Below are positions 7,181 through 15,435 of a stretch of DNA of 25,269 bases, in pieces (positions within the stretch are counted from its first letter, which is position 1; the number at the start of each line of letters is the position of its first letter). The notes beneath the pieces were generated by a model. The model was not told the DNA's origin and made no database searches. It was given only the letters and a program-made list of their open reading frames with translations. Both the position numbers and the translations under genes were made by a program. Origin of the DNA: Oxalobacteraceae bacterium UBA6704. GTDB lineage: Bacteria; Pseudomonadota; Gammaproteobacteria; Burkholderiales; Burkholderiaceae_D. The DNA is taken from assembly GCA_002454505.1 (NCBI GenBank), contig DKJA01000129.1:1-25269 (forward strand). The letters are read 5' to 3'.

Positions 7181-8551
7181 ATGGACTTAGGCGGAAGTAC
7201 AGGCAGCACAGAGCTGAACCGGCGGCGCGACGCAGCGATCCTGATCGTCGACGATGCACCGGAGCACCTTGCCGTGCTGCGCAAGCAGATGGTCGAACAG
7301 GGTTACCAGACCTTCGTCGCCAACTGCGGGGAACGCGCGGTGCAGCTGGCACGGCGCGTGCACCCGGACCTCATCTTGCTCGACATCGTCATGCCGGGCA
7401 TGGACGGCTTCGAAACGTGCCGGCAGCTGAAGGCGCATCCCGTCACGCAGCGCATCCCCGTGATCTTCATGAGCGCCCGCACGGACACGGACGACGTGGT
7501 CACCGGCTTCGACCTGGGTGCCGTCGACTACATCGGCAAGCCGCTGCGGATGGCCGAGGTGTGCGCCCGCGTGCGCACGCAGCTGCAGATCCGCGTCAAC
7601 CACGAGACCCAGCAGGAGCAGGCCGAACGCCTGCGCACGATCGTCGACAATATGGCCGAAGGCCTGCTGATCATCGAAGCGAACGGCCGCATCCAGTTTA
7701 CCAACCCCGCCTGCGACCAGCACCTGGGCTACGGCGCCGAGGAGCTGGCAGGCTCGCATATCGCCGACCTGCTCAATCCCCTCGTGGCGCAGGAATACCT
7801 GGAATATTTTGCCCGCTACGCCGCCAATCCGGAGACGGCGCACAGCCACGGCACGCGCGAAGTGATCATCCGCCACAAGCACGGCACATCGGTGTGCATG
7901 GACCTGACGCTGACGCCGATGTTCCTGCGCCAGCCCCTGTTCATCGGCCTGCTGCACGACATCACCCACCACAAGCTGTCGGAAGATGCGCTGCAGCGCG
8001 CCGCGATGGTCGATCCGCTGACGCAGATCGCCAACCGCCGCCACTTCGACAGCTTCCTGGAAAAGGAATGGCAGCGCGCGATGCGCTCCGGCGCGCCGCT
8101 GTCGCTGGTGGTGCTGGACGTGGATCACTTCAAGCTGTTCAACGACACGCTGGGCCACGCGGCCGGCGACGTCTGCCTGCAGCAGGTGGCGCAGGCGATC
8201 AGCGAACACGCGCTGCGCGTGACGGACATCGCGGCGCGCTACGGCGGCGAGGAATTCGTGCTGCTGTTCGCCGAAACGGAAGCCGAAGCGGCCAGGAACC
8301 TGGCCGAGTCGATCCGCGAGCACATCGAGCAGTTGCAGCTGCCGCACCCGAAGTCCCCGACCTCAAGCTGGATCACCGTCAGCATCGGCGTGGCGACGAT
8401 GCAGCCACACCAGCTGGACAACATCGAGTCGTTGTTCGTGGCGGCCGACCGCGCCATGTACGTGGCCAAGGAAGGGGGCCGCAACCAGGTATGCGCCACG
8501 CGGCCGGGCAGCCACGCGATGGAAGCGATCAAGGCGGTGGTGCAGTACTAG
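7181..8551 (+). CDS. Response regulator with REC-PAS-GGDEF domains (diguanylate cyclase)
   Basis: 456-residue soluble signalling protein that should make cyclic di-GMP from two GTP. The receiver domain (about 19-137) has acidic pair D24/D25, phospho-acceptor D68 in LLDIVMPGMDG and K120 in the GKPL motif. A short helical linker leads to a PAS domain (about 150-265). The GGDEF domain (about 277-440) carries GGEEF at 355-359, a catalytically competent signature, and RVTD at 346-349, five residues upstream, matching the RxxD product-inhibition I-site. There are no membrane segments. The ATG at 7181 is preferred; an in-frame TTG at 7133 would add 16 unconserved-looking residues. A TACAAT -10-like box lies at 7121-7126. 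No kinase is adjacent, so the partner is elsewhere. The last 23 bp overlap the end of the convergent SRPBCC gene. Confidence 0.95.
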   Translation: MDLGGSTGSTELNRRRDAAILIVDDAPEHLAVLRKQMVEQGYQTFVANCGERAVQLARRVHPDLILLDIVMPGMDGFETCRQLKAHPVTQRIPVIFMSARTDTDDVVTGFDLGAVDYIGKPLRMAEVCARVRTQLQIRVNHETQQEQAERLRTIVDNMAEGLLIIEANGRIQFTNPACDQHLGYGAEELAGSHIADLLNPLVAQEYLEYFARYAANPETAHSHGTREVIIRHKHGTSVCMDLTLTPMFLRQPLFIGLLHDITHHKLSEDALQRAAMVDPLTQIANRRHFDSFLEKEWQRAMRSGAPLSLVVLDVDHFKLFNDTLGHAAGDVCLQQVAQAISEHALRVTDIAARYGGEEFVLLFAETEAEAARNLAESIREHIEQLQLPHPKSPTSSWITVSIGVATMQPHQLDNIESLFVAADRAMYVAKEGGRNQVCATRPGSHAMEAIKAVVQY

Positions 8552-9092
8552 GCGCAGGCCCAACGGGCCGCTCGGCCGCCTCCTTCAGCTGCGCCAGGCC
8601 CGTCTCGAAATCGCGCCCCACCAGATTGTCCATGCTGACGAACACGCCCATCAGCTTCGTGATGAACGGGCTGGGGCCGGACATCGTCCACGTGACCACC
8701 GTGCCGTCCGGCCGCCGCTGCAGCACGAAGCGGGTGGTGTTGTGCGATTCGAACGGTTTGATGAAGTCGAGGCGGATGCCGAGCCGCTCCGGCGCCGCGC
8801 TGTCGATGATCTCCATGCGGCCCTGGCCCACGTCGTCGTTGCCCTGCCACGCATAGATGGCACCCTGCCCGCTGGCCGGGCCGGAGAACGTGCGCTGCAT
8901 GGCCGGATCGAGCTTTTCCCACGGCGACCAGGCCGGCCACTGGTGGAAGTCGTTCAGGTAGCCGAACACCCTGTCGGGTGGCGCCTTGATCAGCGCGCTG
9001 CGCTGCACCCGGAAGGAGTCCGGCTGCATCAGGGCCAGGCCCACGATGATGCCGGCAATGACGACCACACCGATGAAGAGCTTCTTCCACAT
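8529..9092 (-). CDS. SRPBCC family (polyketide cyclase/dehydrase-like) protein, membrane-anchored
   Basis: 187 residues. Residues 1-23 form a single hydrophobic helix after MWKK, so the protein is probably anchored in the inner membrane or exported. The rest is a START/Bet v1-like SRPBCC domain: VQRSALIKAPPDRVFGYLNDFHQWPAWSPWEKLDP at the N-terminal side and LGIRLDFIKPF, VVTWTMSG and a C-terminal helix afterwards. Such domains hold hydrophobic ligands, but this one has no recognised enzyme signature. The start is supported by a GGAGG ribosome site 5 bases upstream (complement near 9098-9102). Its stop lies inside the 3' end of the convergent diguanylate cyclase gene. Proline/alanine-rich tail. 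Function unknown. Confidence 0.88.
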   Translation of the reverse strand: MWKKLFIGVVVIAGIIVGLALMQPDSFRVQRSALIKAPPDRVFGYLNDFHQWPAWSPWEKLDPAMQRTFSGPASGQGAIYAWQGNDDVGQGRMEIIDSAAPERLGIRLDFIKPFESHNTTRFVLQRRPDGTVVTWTMSGPSPFITKLMGVFVSMDNLVGRDFETGLAQLKEAAERPVGPAPSTAPPP

Positions 9093-9174
9093 GGCTGCCT
9101 CCGTGCTGGTTTTTCGGACAGGCTAGCACAGGCAACGCTACCGTGGCACGGTTTTCAGCACGCCACAGCGATCC

Positions 9175-12024
9175 TCATGGCGGCGTGGCGGACGACGACG
9201 ACGTCACCATCGAATCCGGATACAGCACCACCTGCACGTAGTTATCGAAATCGAAGTAACGCTGCGCCGCCGCCTTCACGTCCGCCGGGCCGATCGCCGC
9301 CACGCGCCTGTCGTATTCGAGGATCGTTTCGGCCGGGATGCCGTTCAGCTGCGCCGACTGCAGGTAGCTCATCCAGTAGCCATTCTCGCGCAGCGCGCGG
9401 CGGTGCGTGGTCAGCCAGTTCTGCTTGACCTTCGCCAGGTCGGCGCTTTCCGCGCCCTCCTGCTGCAGCTTGCGGATCTCGGCAAACGCGGCGGCGATCA
9501 CCTTGTCCACGTTCTCCGGTCCGCACGGCAGGTTCAGCGCCACCGTGTAGTTCGCATACGGCAGCTTGACGAGATTGCCGCCGGCATTGCCGCCATAGAT
9601 CAGGCCCAGCTTCTCGCGCAGCACCTCGGTCAGCTTCAGGTTGAGGACTTCGACGAGCGCCTGCAGCCGCATCTGCTCCTCCTGCGAGAAATCGGCGGCA
9701 CCGGTGAACGTGATGGCCACGCGGCTCTTCGACTCCTTGCCGCGGCGGACTTCCTTCTTCACCACGCCGCGCACGGGCCGCACGCCCATATCGCGGAAAG
9801 CCACCGGGATGTCCGGCGCCGGCAGCGACGCCAGGTAGGTGGCCAGCAAGGGCTTCAGCTTCTCCTTGTCGAAATTGCCGACGAAGTAGAACGTCATGCC
9901 TTTCGCGCTGCTGAAGCGGTCGCGGTAGATCGCCTGCACGCGGTCCAGGCGCACCTTGTCGAAGTCTTCCGGCCGCGGCGCGCGGGGCACGCGCGGGTTG
10001 TCGCCGAACAGCGTGGCGCGCACCGTGTCGGCAAACTCCGCTTCCGGATGGGCCAGCGCCGTGCGGGCCATGTCGCGCTGGCGCGCCAGGAAGGAATTGA
10101 ACAGCGCCTCGTCGCGGCGCGGCTGCGTCAGCCGCGCATACGTCAGCTGCAGCAGCGTTTCGATGTCGCCCGTGCCGGCCGTGCCCATCACACCTTCCGA
10201 CAGCTCGCCCAGCGACACGCCCGCATTGGCGCTCTTGCCGGCCAGGACCTTCTGCAGGTCGGCCGGCGAGTAGTTCATCACGCCCATCTGCGCCGCCAGC
10301 GGGCCGGCGTAGCGGGCGCTGAAGATGTCCTCGTCGCCGAACAGCGACTGGCCGCCGAAGCGCACGGCGCTCATCAGCACCTGGTCGTTGCGGAAGTCGG
10401 TGGCTTTCAGCACCACCTTCACGCCGTTCGACAGCGCCAGCTCGGTCGTGCCCAGCGCGACATTCTCCGTCTCGGCCACGATGCGGCCCGGTGCCGGCGG
10501 CTTGTCCAGCAGGCTGCTGCCGTAGGCCTTGTCCTCGCGCGCAGTGACAGCCACCTTGCGGGCATTGTCGACGGCGGCCAGCAGCTCGGCGGGTTTCGGC
10601 GGCGGGCCATCCTTGGCGCCACCCATCAGGATGACGAGCTTCTTGTCGTCCGCCGGAATGGCCTGCCTGACGGCCGCGTTGATCTCCTCCAGCGTGATGC
10701 CGGGGATCAGCGCCTGCGCATAGGCATATTCGTTCTCGATGCCGGGGATCGGTTCGCCTTCGAGGAAGTTGCGCAGGTACTCGGCCACGAAGCCGCCGGA
10801 GTCGGACTTGTCGCGCTCCGCGTACATGCGCTCGTAGTTGCGCAGCATCGTGCGCCTGGCGCGGTCCAGTTCCGATGCGGTGAAGCCGAACTGGCGGGCC
10901 CGCTCGTCTTCCTGCACCAGCGCGTTGATGGCGGGGACGTGGCCGCCCTTGCCCAGCAGGGCCGTCACGGCAAACGAGCGGTGGCCGCGCACCACCTTGC
11001 CCATGCCGCTGCCGCCCTGCACGAACGGCGGTTCGGCCTGCTGCGTCAGCTCCATCATCCGCTGGCTCAGCATCATGCCGTACAGCTTTTCGACGAGGTC
11101 GCGGCGGTAACCGCCGTACGTGGGATCTTCCGCATGCGGCTGGATCGGGTAGCGGATGTACAGCACGTCGGCCGGCGCCTCGCGGTCGGTGATGACGAGG
11201 CCTTCCGACTCCTTGCGTTCCGGGATCGTGGCGTACTCGCGCGGGCGCGGGTTGGCCGGATTCTTCAGCTTGCCGAAATGCGCCTTGACGAGTTTTTCCG
11301 CCTCGGCCGGGTCCACGTCGCCGACGACGATGACGGCCATCAGGTCGGGCCGGTACCAGTCCTGGTAGAAGCGGCGGATCGCCTCCGGCTTGAACGTGCG
11401 CAGCACATCGGCCTTCCCGATCGGCAGCCGCTCGGCGTAACGCGAACCGTTGAACAGCTTCGGATACAGGATCTTGCTCATGCGGTCGTTGGCGCCCTTG
11501 CCCAGCCGGAGCTCCTCGAGCACGATGCCCCGTTCGCTGTCGATGTCGGCCGGGTCGAACGTCAGGCCCTGCGCCCAGTCCTCCAGCACGAGGAAGGCCT
11601 TGTCGACCGCCTCCTTCGAATCGGTGGGGATCGGCAGCATGTAGACGGTTTCATCGAAGCTCGTGTACGCATTCAGGTCGCGGCCGAACTTGACGCCGAC
11701 CGACTGCAGGTAGGACACCAGCTCGTGGCGCCTGAAGTGCGTGGAACCGTTGAACGCCATGTGCTCGGTGAAGTGGGCCAGGCCCTGCTGGTCTTCGTCC
11801 TCCAGGATCGAGCCGGCTTTCACGACGAGCCGCAGCTCCAGCCGCTTCTCCGGCCGGCTGTTCTTCTGGATGTAGTACGTGAGGCCGTTGGGCAGCTTGC
11901 CGACCTTGACGTGCGGCGCGACAGGCAGCGTGTCGCCCGGTGCGGGCAGTTCGGCCGCTTGCAGCAGCAGGGAGCAACCGAGAAGCGTGACGGCGGAAGC
12001 GAGCCGGATGGTACGAAGCGTCAT
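9175..12024 (-). CDS. M16 family zinc metallopeptidase (insulinase/PqqL-like), exported
   Basis: 949-residue two-lobed peptidase predicted to degrade peptides in the periplasm. The inverted zinc motif HFTEH is at 84-88 (H84, H88 ligands, E87 catalytic), and glutamates in SERGIVLEE (E164 most likely) supply the third ligand. The active N-terminal half is followed by a degenerate second half containing the characteristic REKLGLIYGGNAGGN segment near residue 800, as in single-chain pitrilysin/PqqL enzymes. Residues 1-23 are a signal peptide; cleavage after LLLQA is likely, but LLGC at 14-17 could also be read as a weak lipobox. Start ATG complement at 12022-12024; no strong ribosome site is visible. 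It is alone on this strand between the SRPBCC gene (82 bp away) and the divergent riboswitch leader. Confidence 0.95.
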   Translation of the reverse strand: MTLRTIRLASAVTLLGCSLLLQAAELPAPGDTLPVAPHVKVGKLPNGLTYYIQKNSRPEKRLELRLVVKAGSILEDEDQQGLAHFTEHMAFNGSTHFRRHELVSYLQSVGVKFGRDLNAYTSFDETVYMLPIPTDSKEAVDKAFLVLEDWAQGLTFDPADIDSERGIVLEELRLGKGANDRMSKILYPKLFNGSRYAERLPIGKADVLRTFKPEAIRRFYQDWYRPDLMAVIVVGDVDPAEAEKLVKAHFGKLKNPANPRPREYATIPERKESEGLVITDREAPADVLYIRYPIQPHAEDPTYGGYRRDLVEKLYGMMLSQRMMELTQQAEPPFVQGGSGMGKVVRGHRSFAVTALLGKGGHVPAINALVQEDERARQFGFTASELDRARRTMLRNYERMYAERDKSDSGGFVAEYLRNFLEGEPIPGIENEYAYAQALIPGITLEEINAAVRQAIPADDKKLVILMGGAKDGPPPKPAELLAAVDNARKVAVTAREDKAYGSSLLDKPPAPGRIVAETENVALGTTELALSNGVKVVLKATDFRNDQVLMSAVRFGGQSLFGDEDIFSARYAGPLAAQMGVMNYSPADLQKVLAGKSANAGVSLGELSEGVMGTAGTGDIETLLQLTYARLTQPRRDEALFNSFLARQRDMARTALAHPEAEFADTVRATLFGDNPRVPRAPRPEDFDKVRLDRVQAIYRDRFSSAKGMTFYFVGNFDKEKLKPLLATYLASLPAPDIPVAFRDMGVRPVRGVVKKEVRRGKESKSRVAITFTGAADFSQEEQMRLQALVEVLNLKLTEVLREKLGLIYGGNAGGNLVKLPYANYTVALNLPCGPENVDKVIAAAFAEIRKLQQEGAESADLAKVKQNWLTTHRRALRENGYWMSYLQSAQLNGIPAETILEYDRRVAAIGPADVKAAAQRYFDFDNYVQVVLYPDSMVTSSSSATPP

Positions 12025-12077
12025 GGATCGTCAAGGCAGGTCGATGGGAGCACCACGATACACGAAATTGCCGGCTC

Positions 12078-12086
12078 TGCTAAAAT
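12078..12086 (+). promoter_or_regulatory. Possible extended -10 promoter of the riboswitch-ribB transcript
   Basis: TGCTAAAAT at 12078-12086 fits the extended -10 form TGnTAnAAT. Transcription starting near 12093 would include the complete riboswitch aptamer 50 bases later. No convincing -35 hexamer was found at normal spacing, which extended -10 promoters can tolerate. It is the only reasonable candidate in the 120 bp between the peptidase start and the aptamer. Confidence 0.4.
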
Positions 12087-12144
12087 CCTTCCAGCCCTGC
12101 ACAGCTCGTGCGGGGCGCTTGTTCGACTCAGTTTCCATTTAATT

Positions 12145-12287
12145 ACGTCTTCGGGGCGGGGTGCGATTCCCCACCGGCGGTATGGCTTCACGGAGCCGAG
12201 CCCGCGAGCGCCCGGCAGCAATGCCGGGGTCAGCAGACCTGTGTGCGATGCCAGGGCCGACGGTATAGTCCGGATGAAAGAAGATGT
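12145..12287 (+). ncRNA. FMN riboswitch (RFN element)
   Basis: Conserved RFN blocks appear in order: TTCGGGGCGGGGTGC (12150-12164), ATTCCCCACCGGCGGTA (12166-12182), AGCCCGCGAGCG (12199-12210), TCAGCAGACCTG (12230-12241), GCCGACGGTA (12256-12265) and AGTCCGGATGAAAGAAG (12267-12283). Closing helix P1 pairs acgtctt (12145-12151) with aagatgt (12281-12287) through one wobble. The aptamer binds flavin mononucleotide and lowers expression of the downstream gene, here ribB. The 109-base expression platform contains gcggtag-tg-ctaccgc (12335-12350) and the ribB ribosome site, but it lacks a long T-run right after the hairpin, so whether control is by termination or by blocking translation is not settled. 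Confidence 0.96.
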
Positions 12288-12396
12288 GCAGTATGTGCCA
12301 CCCGCACGCGTGCCGGCTTGCCGACCCACGTCCGGCGGTAGTGCTACCGCTTTGCCCTGATGCGTTTTTCGCCCACTTATGCGAGGAGCGTTTCAC

Positions 12397-13047
12397 ATGT
12401 TAGTCAACGAAATCCAGACCACCCTGCACAGCACCGATCTTGCCGGCCGCATCGCCGCGGCCCTCGAAGCAATGCGCGCGGGTGTCCCCGTCATCCTGCT
12501 CGACGACTTCGACCGCGAGAACGAGGCCGACCTGATCGTCGCCGCCGAAAAGCTCACCAACGAGACGATGGCCACGCTGATCCGCGAATGCAGCGGCATC
12601 GTCTGCCTGTGCCTGACGGCCGACCGCGTACGCGAGCTGGAACTGCCGCCGATGGCGGCGGAAAACGGCAGCCGCTACGGCACGCCGTTCACCGTATCGA
12701 TCGAGGCACGCGATGGCGTGACCACCGGCGTGTCGGCCGCCGACCGCGTGACGACGATCCGCGCCGCCATCGCCGCCGATGCCAAGCCCGCCGATCTGGT
12801 GCGCCCTGGTCACGTGTTCCCGCTGCGCGCAGCGCCAGGCGGCGTGCTGACCCGCAAGGGCCACACGGAAGGCTCCGTCGATCTGGCCATCATGGCGGGC
12901 CTGCAACCGGCGGCCGTGCTGTGCGAGCTGATGAACCCGGACGGCACGATGATGCGCGGCGACGACATCGAACGCTTCGCCCGCCTGCACGCGATGCCGA
13001 TCCTGACGATCGCCGAAATGATCGAGTGGCGCAAGCTGCACGGCTGA
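12397..13047 (+). CDS. ribB: 3,4-dihydroxy-2-butanone-4-phosphate synthase
   Basis: 216-residue enzyme that converts ribulose 5-phosphate to 3,4-dihydroxy-2-butanone 4-phosphate and formate, the source of the xylene ring carbons of riboflavin. DDFDRENEADL (about 31-41) is the family signature with catalytic acidic residues; RECSGIVCL, GVTTGVSAADR, RPGHVFPLRA and RKGHTEGSVDL follow in the usual order. The length matches stand-alone RibB of E. coli (217) and there is no GTP cyclohydrolase II domain, so it is not a RibBA fusion. An upstream in-frame ATG at 12379 is rejected because GAGGAG (12383-12388) between the two is a strong ribosome site 8 bases before 12397. It is controlled by the FMN riboswitch in its leader and converges on an MFS gene. 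Confidence 0.97.
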   Translation: MLVNEIQTTLHSTDLAGRIAAALEAMRAGVPVILLDDFDRENEADLIVAAEKLTNETMATLIRECSGIVCLCLTADRVRELELPPMAAENGSRYGTPFTVSIEARDGVTTGVSAADRVTTIRAAIAADAKPADLVRPGHVFPLRAAPGGVLTRKGHTEGSVDLAIMAGLQPAAVLCELMNPDGTMMRGDDIERFARLHAMPILTIAEMIEWRKLHG

Positions 13048-13064
13048 CGATCTGCAGCCGATCT

Positions 13065-13090
13065 TGCAGCCGATCTTTCAGTCGGCTGCA
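13065..13090. terminator. Hairpin between convergent ribB and MFS genes
   Basis: tgcagccga (13065-13073) and tcggctgca (13082-13090) form a perfect 9-bp stem with an 8-base loop containing tcttt. The left arm is duplicated in tandem: tgcagccgatct occurs at 13053-13064 and 13065-13076. The stem covers the last codons and stop of the MFS gene, 17 bp after the ribB stop, so it could terminate both transcripts. There is no adjacent long T-run, which lowers certainty. Confidence 0.55.
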
Positions 13091-14433
13091 CAGCGCGTTG
13101 ACGGCACCGCCGGCGCGCGCTGCACCTTGTAGTACACCAGCAGCCACGCCGCCGCATAGCCGGCGGCGATGGCGGCATACACGAGCCCCAGCCGTGTTCC
13201 CCAATCCCCTGTCTCGTTGAGGATCGTGCCGGCGACGGCCACGCCGAGCAGCGCACCCACCTGACGGTTCGCATTCAATGCCGCCGCCGCGCTGTTCGCA
13301 TGCGCGGTGCCGCCGGCCTGCATCACGGTGGCCGTCATCGCCGGAATCGCAAAGCCGATTGCCAGATACATCAGCGTGCCGCCGGCCACCATCAGCCACG
13401 CCGGCGTCGCGCCCGATGCCTGCGTCAGCAGCAGCGTGGCCAGCGCACCGCCGCCAAGCCCGATCAATAACGGCAGCCGCGGCCCTCGTGCCGCCGCGAC
13501 GCGGCCGGACAGCACATTCGCCATCCCCGCCGCAGCCGTCATCGGCAACAGTCCCAGCCCGGTCGCCAGCGCACCAGCGCCGTGCGCTCCCTGCAGCAGC
13601 ATGCTGAGCACGAACATCTGGCCGAATGTGCCGAAGTTGATCAACAGCCCCGTGACGACCGCCGCGCGGAATGCCGGCACGCCGTACAGTGCCCGTGGCA
13701 GCACGGGATGGGCGCTGCGCCGCTCGCGGCCGATCGCGATGGCGGCCAGTCCGCCCGCCAGCAGCAGCATGCCGCCCACCGGCAGCGACAGCCAGCCCAG
13801 CGCCGGCCCTTCGATCAGCACGAAGGCCAGCGCCGCCAGCGCACCGGCGCCCAGCACGTGACTGGCCAGGTTCAGCGCACGCGCGACCGGCAGCGGCGCC
13901 GGTGCCCGCCGCTGCGCCAGCACGATGCCGGCCAGGCCCAGCGGCAGGTTGAGCCAGAAGATGCTGCGCCAGCCGAAGCTCTCGACCAGCACGCCGCCGG
14001 CCAGCGGGCCTATCGTGGCGGCAGCGCTGACGATGGCGGCCCACGTGGCAAAGGTTCTTGCGCGCGCCTTTGCGTCAATGACAGCGTGCGTCAGCAGCGA
14101 CAGGGAGCTGGGCATGAACAGCGCCGCGCCCGCCCCTTGCAGCAGGCGCGCCGCCACCAGCGCGGCACCTGTCGGCGCCACTGCGCACAGCACCGAGCCG
14201 GCGATGAAGACGGCGAGCCCCGCCTGGTAGGCGCGCTTCGGCCCGATCCGGTCGGCCAGCGCACCGCCGGCCAGCAGCAGCGCGGCAAACGTCAGCGTGT
14301 AGCCGTCGACGACCCAGACGAGGCCGGACAGCGGCACGCCCAGGTCGGCGGCGATATCGGCCAGCGCCGTGTTGACGGCGGTGACGTCGATCATTGCCAT
14401 GATGAAGCCGATGGCCAGGGTAAACAGCAGCAT
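13078..14433 (-). CDS. MFS transporter, DHA2 (EmrB/QacA-like) drug:H+ antiporter family
   Basis: 451-residue inner-membrane protein with 13-14 predicted helices. The first helix contains MAMIDVTAVNTALADIA, the DHA-family motif D region. GGALADRIGPKRAY (about 56-69) is MFS motif A and TIGPLAGGVLVESFGWR (about 138-154) is antiporter motif C, both typical of drug exporters. The protein probably expels small toxic compounds using the proton gradient. A GGGAG ribosome site (complement of 14439-14443) lies 5 bases before the ATG and fixes the start. It diverges from a LysR gene, the usual layout for a transporter and its regulator. Substrate not predictable. Confidence 0.92.
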   Translation of the reverse strand: MLLFTLAIGFIMAMIDVTAVNTALADIAADLGVPLSGLVWVVDGYTLTFAALLLAGGALADRIGPKRAYQAGLAVFIAGSVLCAVAPTGAALVAARLLQGAGAALFMPSSLSLLTHAVIDAKARARTFATWAAIVSAAATIGPLAGGVLVESFGWRSIFWLNLPLGLAGIVLAQRRAPAPLPVARALNLASHVLGAGALAALAFVLIEGPALGWLSLPVGGMLLLAGGLAAIAIGRERRSAHPVLPRALYGVPAFRAAVVTGLLINFGTFGQMFVLSMLLQGAHGAGALATGLGLLPMTAAAGMANVLSGRVAAARGPRLPLLIGLGGGALATLLLTQASGATPAWLMVAGGTLMYLAIGFAIPAMTATVMQAGGTAHANSAAAALNANRQVGALLGVAVAGTILNETGDWGTRLGLVYAAIAAGYAAAWLLVYYKVQRAPAVPSTRCAAD

Positions 14434-14539
14434 GGTATCTCCCAGATCAAAGACCCATCGTAGAAGCGTTACGTGATGCAGTAAACCCGCATACCATCAG
14501 CACAATGATGCAAAAATGCAGCGCTTGGTGAAGATGACA

Positions 14540-15406
14540 ATGCAAATGGACTGGGACAACACACGTATCTTCCTCGGCATCTACCGGGCCGGCACCCTGC
14601 GCGGTGCGGCCGCCCAGCTGGACATCGACCAGGCCACGGCCGGCCGGCGGCTGGCCGCGCTGGAAGCGGCGCTGAACGCGAAGCTGTTCCTGCGCACGCC
14701 GTCCGGCTATGTGCCCACGCCGGCCGGCGAGGCGGCGGCCCGGTCGGCGGAGAAGATGGAACAGGCCGCCCACCAGCTGCAGCGGGAGATGCAGGGCATC
14801 GACAACCGGCTGGCGGGCGTCGTGCGGGTGGCGACCACGGACACGATGGCGCAGCACTTCGTCATCGATGCGGTGCAGGCGCTGCACCGGCAGCATCCCG
14901 ACATCCGGATCCAGCTGCTGGTCACCACCAGCGTATCGAGCCTGACGCGGCGCGAAGCGGACCTGGCGATCCGCACCGTGCGCCCGACGGAACCGGACCT
15001 GGTATCGCGCCACCTGGCGCGCCGCACGTCCGGCCTGTACGCCAGCAAAAAATATCTGAAGCAGCACGGCCCGCCGGCGCTGGCCGATGGCTTGACCGGG
15101 CATGACATCGTCCGCTTCCACGCCGCCGTGATGACGCGCCAGGTGACCCACCTGGCCGGCATCCCCGTCGCCGGCGCGCGGGTGACGATGGAAGTCAACA
15201 CGGGCCTGGCGCTGCAGCAGGCCGTGCGGGCCGGCCTGGGCATCGGCGAGCTGCCCGTGCACATGGCCGACGGCGACCCGCAGCTGGTGCGGCTGCTGCC
15301 GGAGAAGGCGCATCAGTACGACGTCTACCTCGTCATGCACGGCGATCTGCATCGCAGCGCGCGGGTGCGCGCGGTGGCCGACGCCATCGTCGCATCCGTT
15401 CGCTAA
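14540..15406 (+). CDS. LysR family transcriptional regulator (next to MFS gene)
   Basis: 288-residue LysR regulator. Winged helix-turn-helix at about residues 4-62 (FLGIYRAGTLRGAAAQL, then ATAGRRLAALEAAL), followed by a substrate-binding domain from about 92 (VVRVATTDTMAQHFV) to the C-terminus. Four in-frame ATGs lie at 14516, 14534, 14540 and 14546. GGTGAAG (14527-14533) is 6 bases before 14540 and touches 14534, so 14540 is chosen; 14546 is possible. The gene diverges from the MFS exporter with about 106 bp between starts and most likely controls it. atgc-N9-gcat (14476-14492) and a repeated tgatgca (14474-14480, 14506-14512) in the gap are possible binding sites. The effector is unknown. 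Confidence 0.92.
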   Translation: MQMDWDNTRIFLGIYRAGTLRGAAAQLDIDQATAGRRLAALEAALNAKLFLRTPSGYVPTPAGEAAARSAEKMEQAAHQLQREMQGIDNRLAGVVRVATTDTMAQHFVIDAVQALHRQHPDIRIQLLVTTSVSSLTRREADLAIRTVRPTEPDLVSRHLARRTSGLYASKKYLKQHGPPALADGLTGHDIVRFHAAVMTRQVTHLAGIPVAGARVTMEVNTGLALQQAVRAGLGIGELPVHMADGDPQLVRLLPEKAHQYDVYLVMHGDLHRSARVRAVADAIVASVR

Positions 15407-15435
15407 CCGTGCGGCAGGGATGCTAAGATCGCAAT

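Noticed and set aside
12025..12144. Small gene between the peptidase start and the riboswitch
   Set aside because: No start with ribosome site and no open frame with normal codon use; the stretch fits a promoter and leader.
9403..12360. Very long plus-strand open frame opposite the M16 peptidase
   Set aside because: Composition is rich in R, H, Q and V as expected of an antisense shadow, and the minus strand has the HFTEH zinc site and full M16 architecture.
12379..12396. Upstream ATG as ribB start
   Set aside because: It would place the strong GAGGAG ribosome site inside the gene; start at 12397 gives the usual RibB length.
12360..13220. Open frame overlapping ribB in another reading frame
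   Set aside because: Arginine/proline-rich low-complexity translation; ribB in the alternative frame has a ribosome site and conserved motifs.
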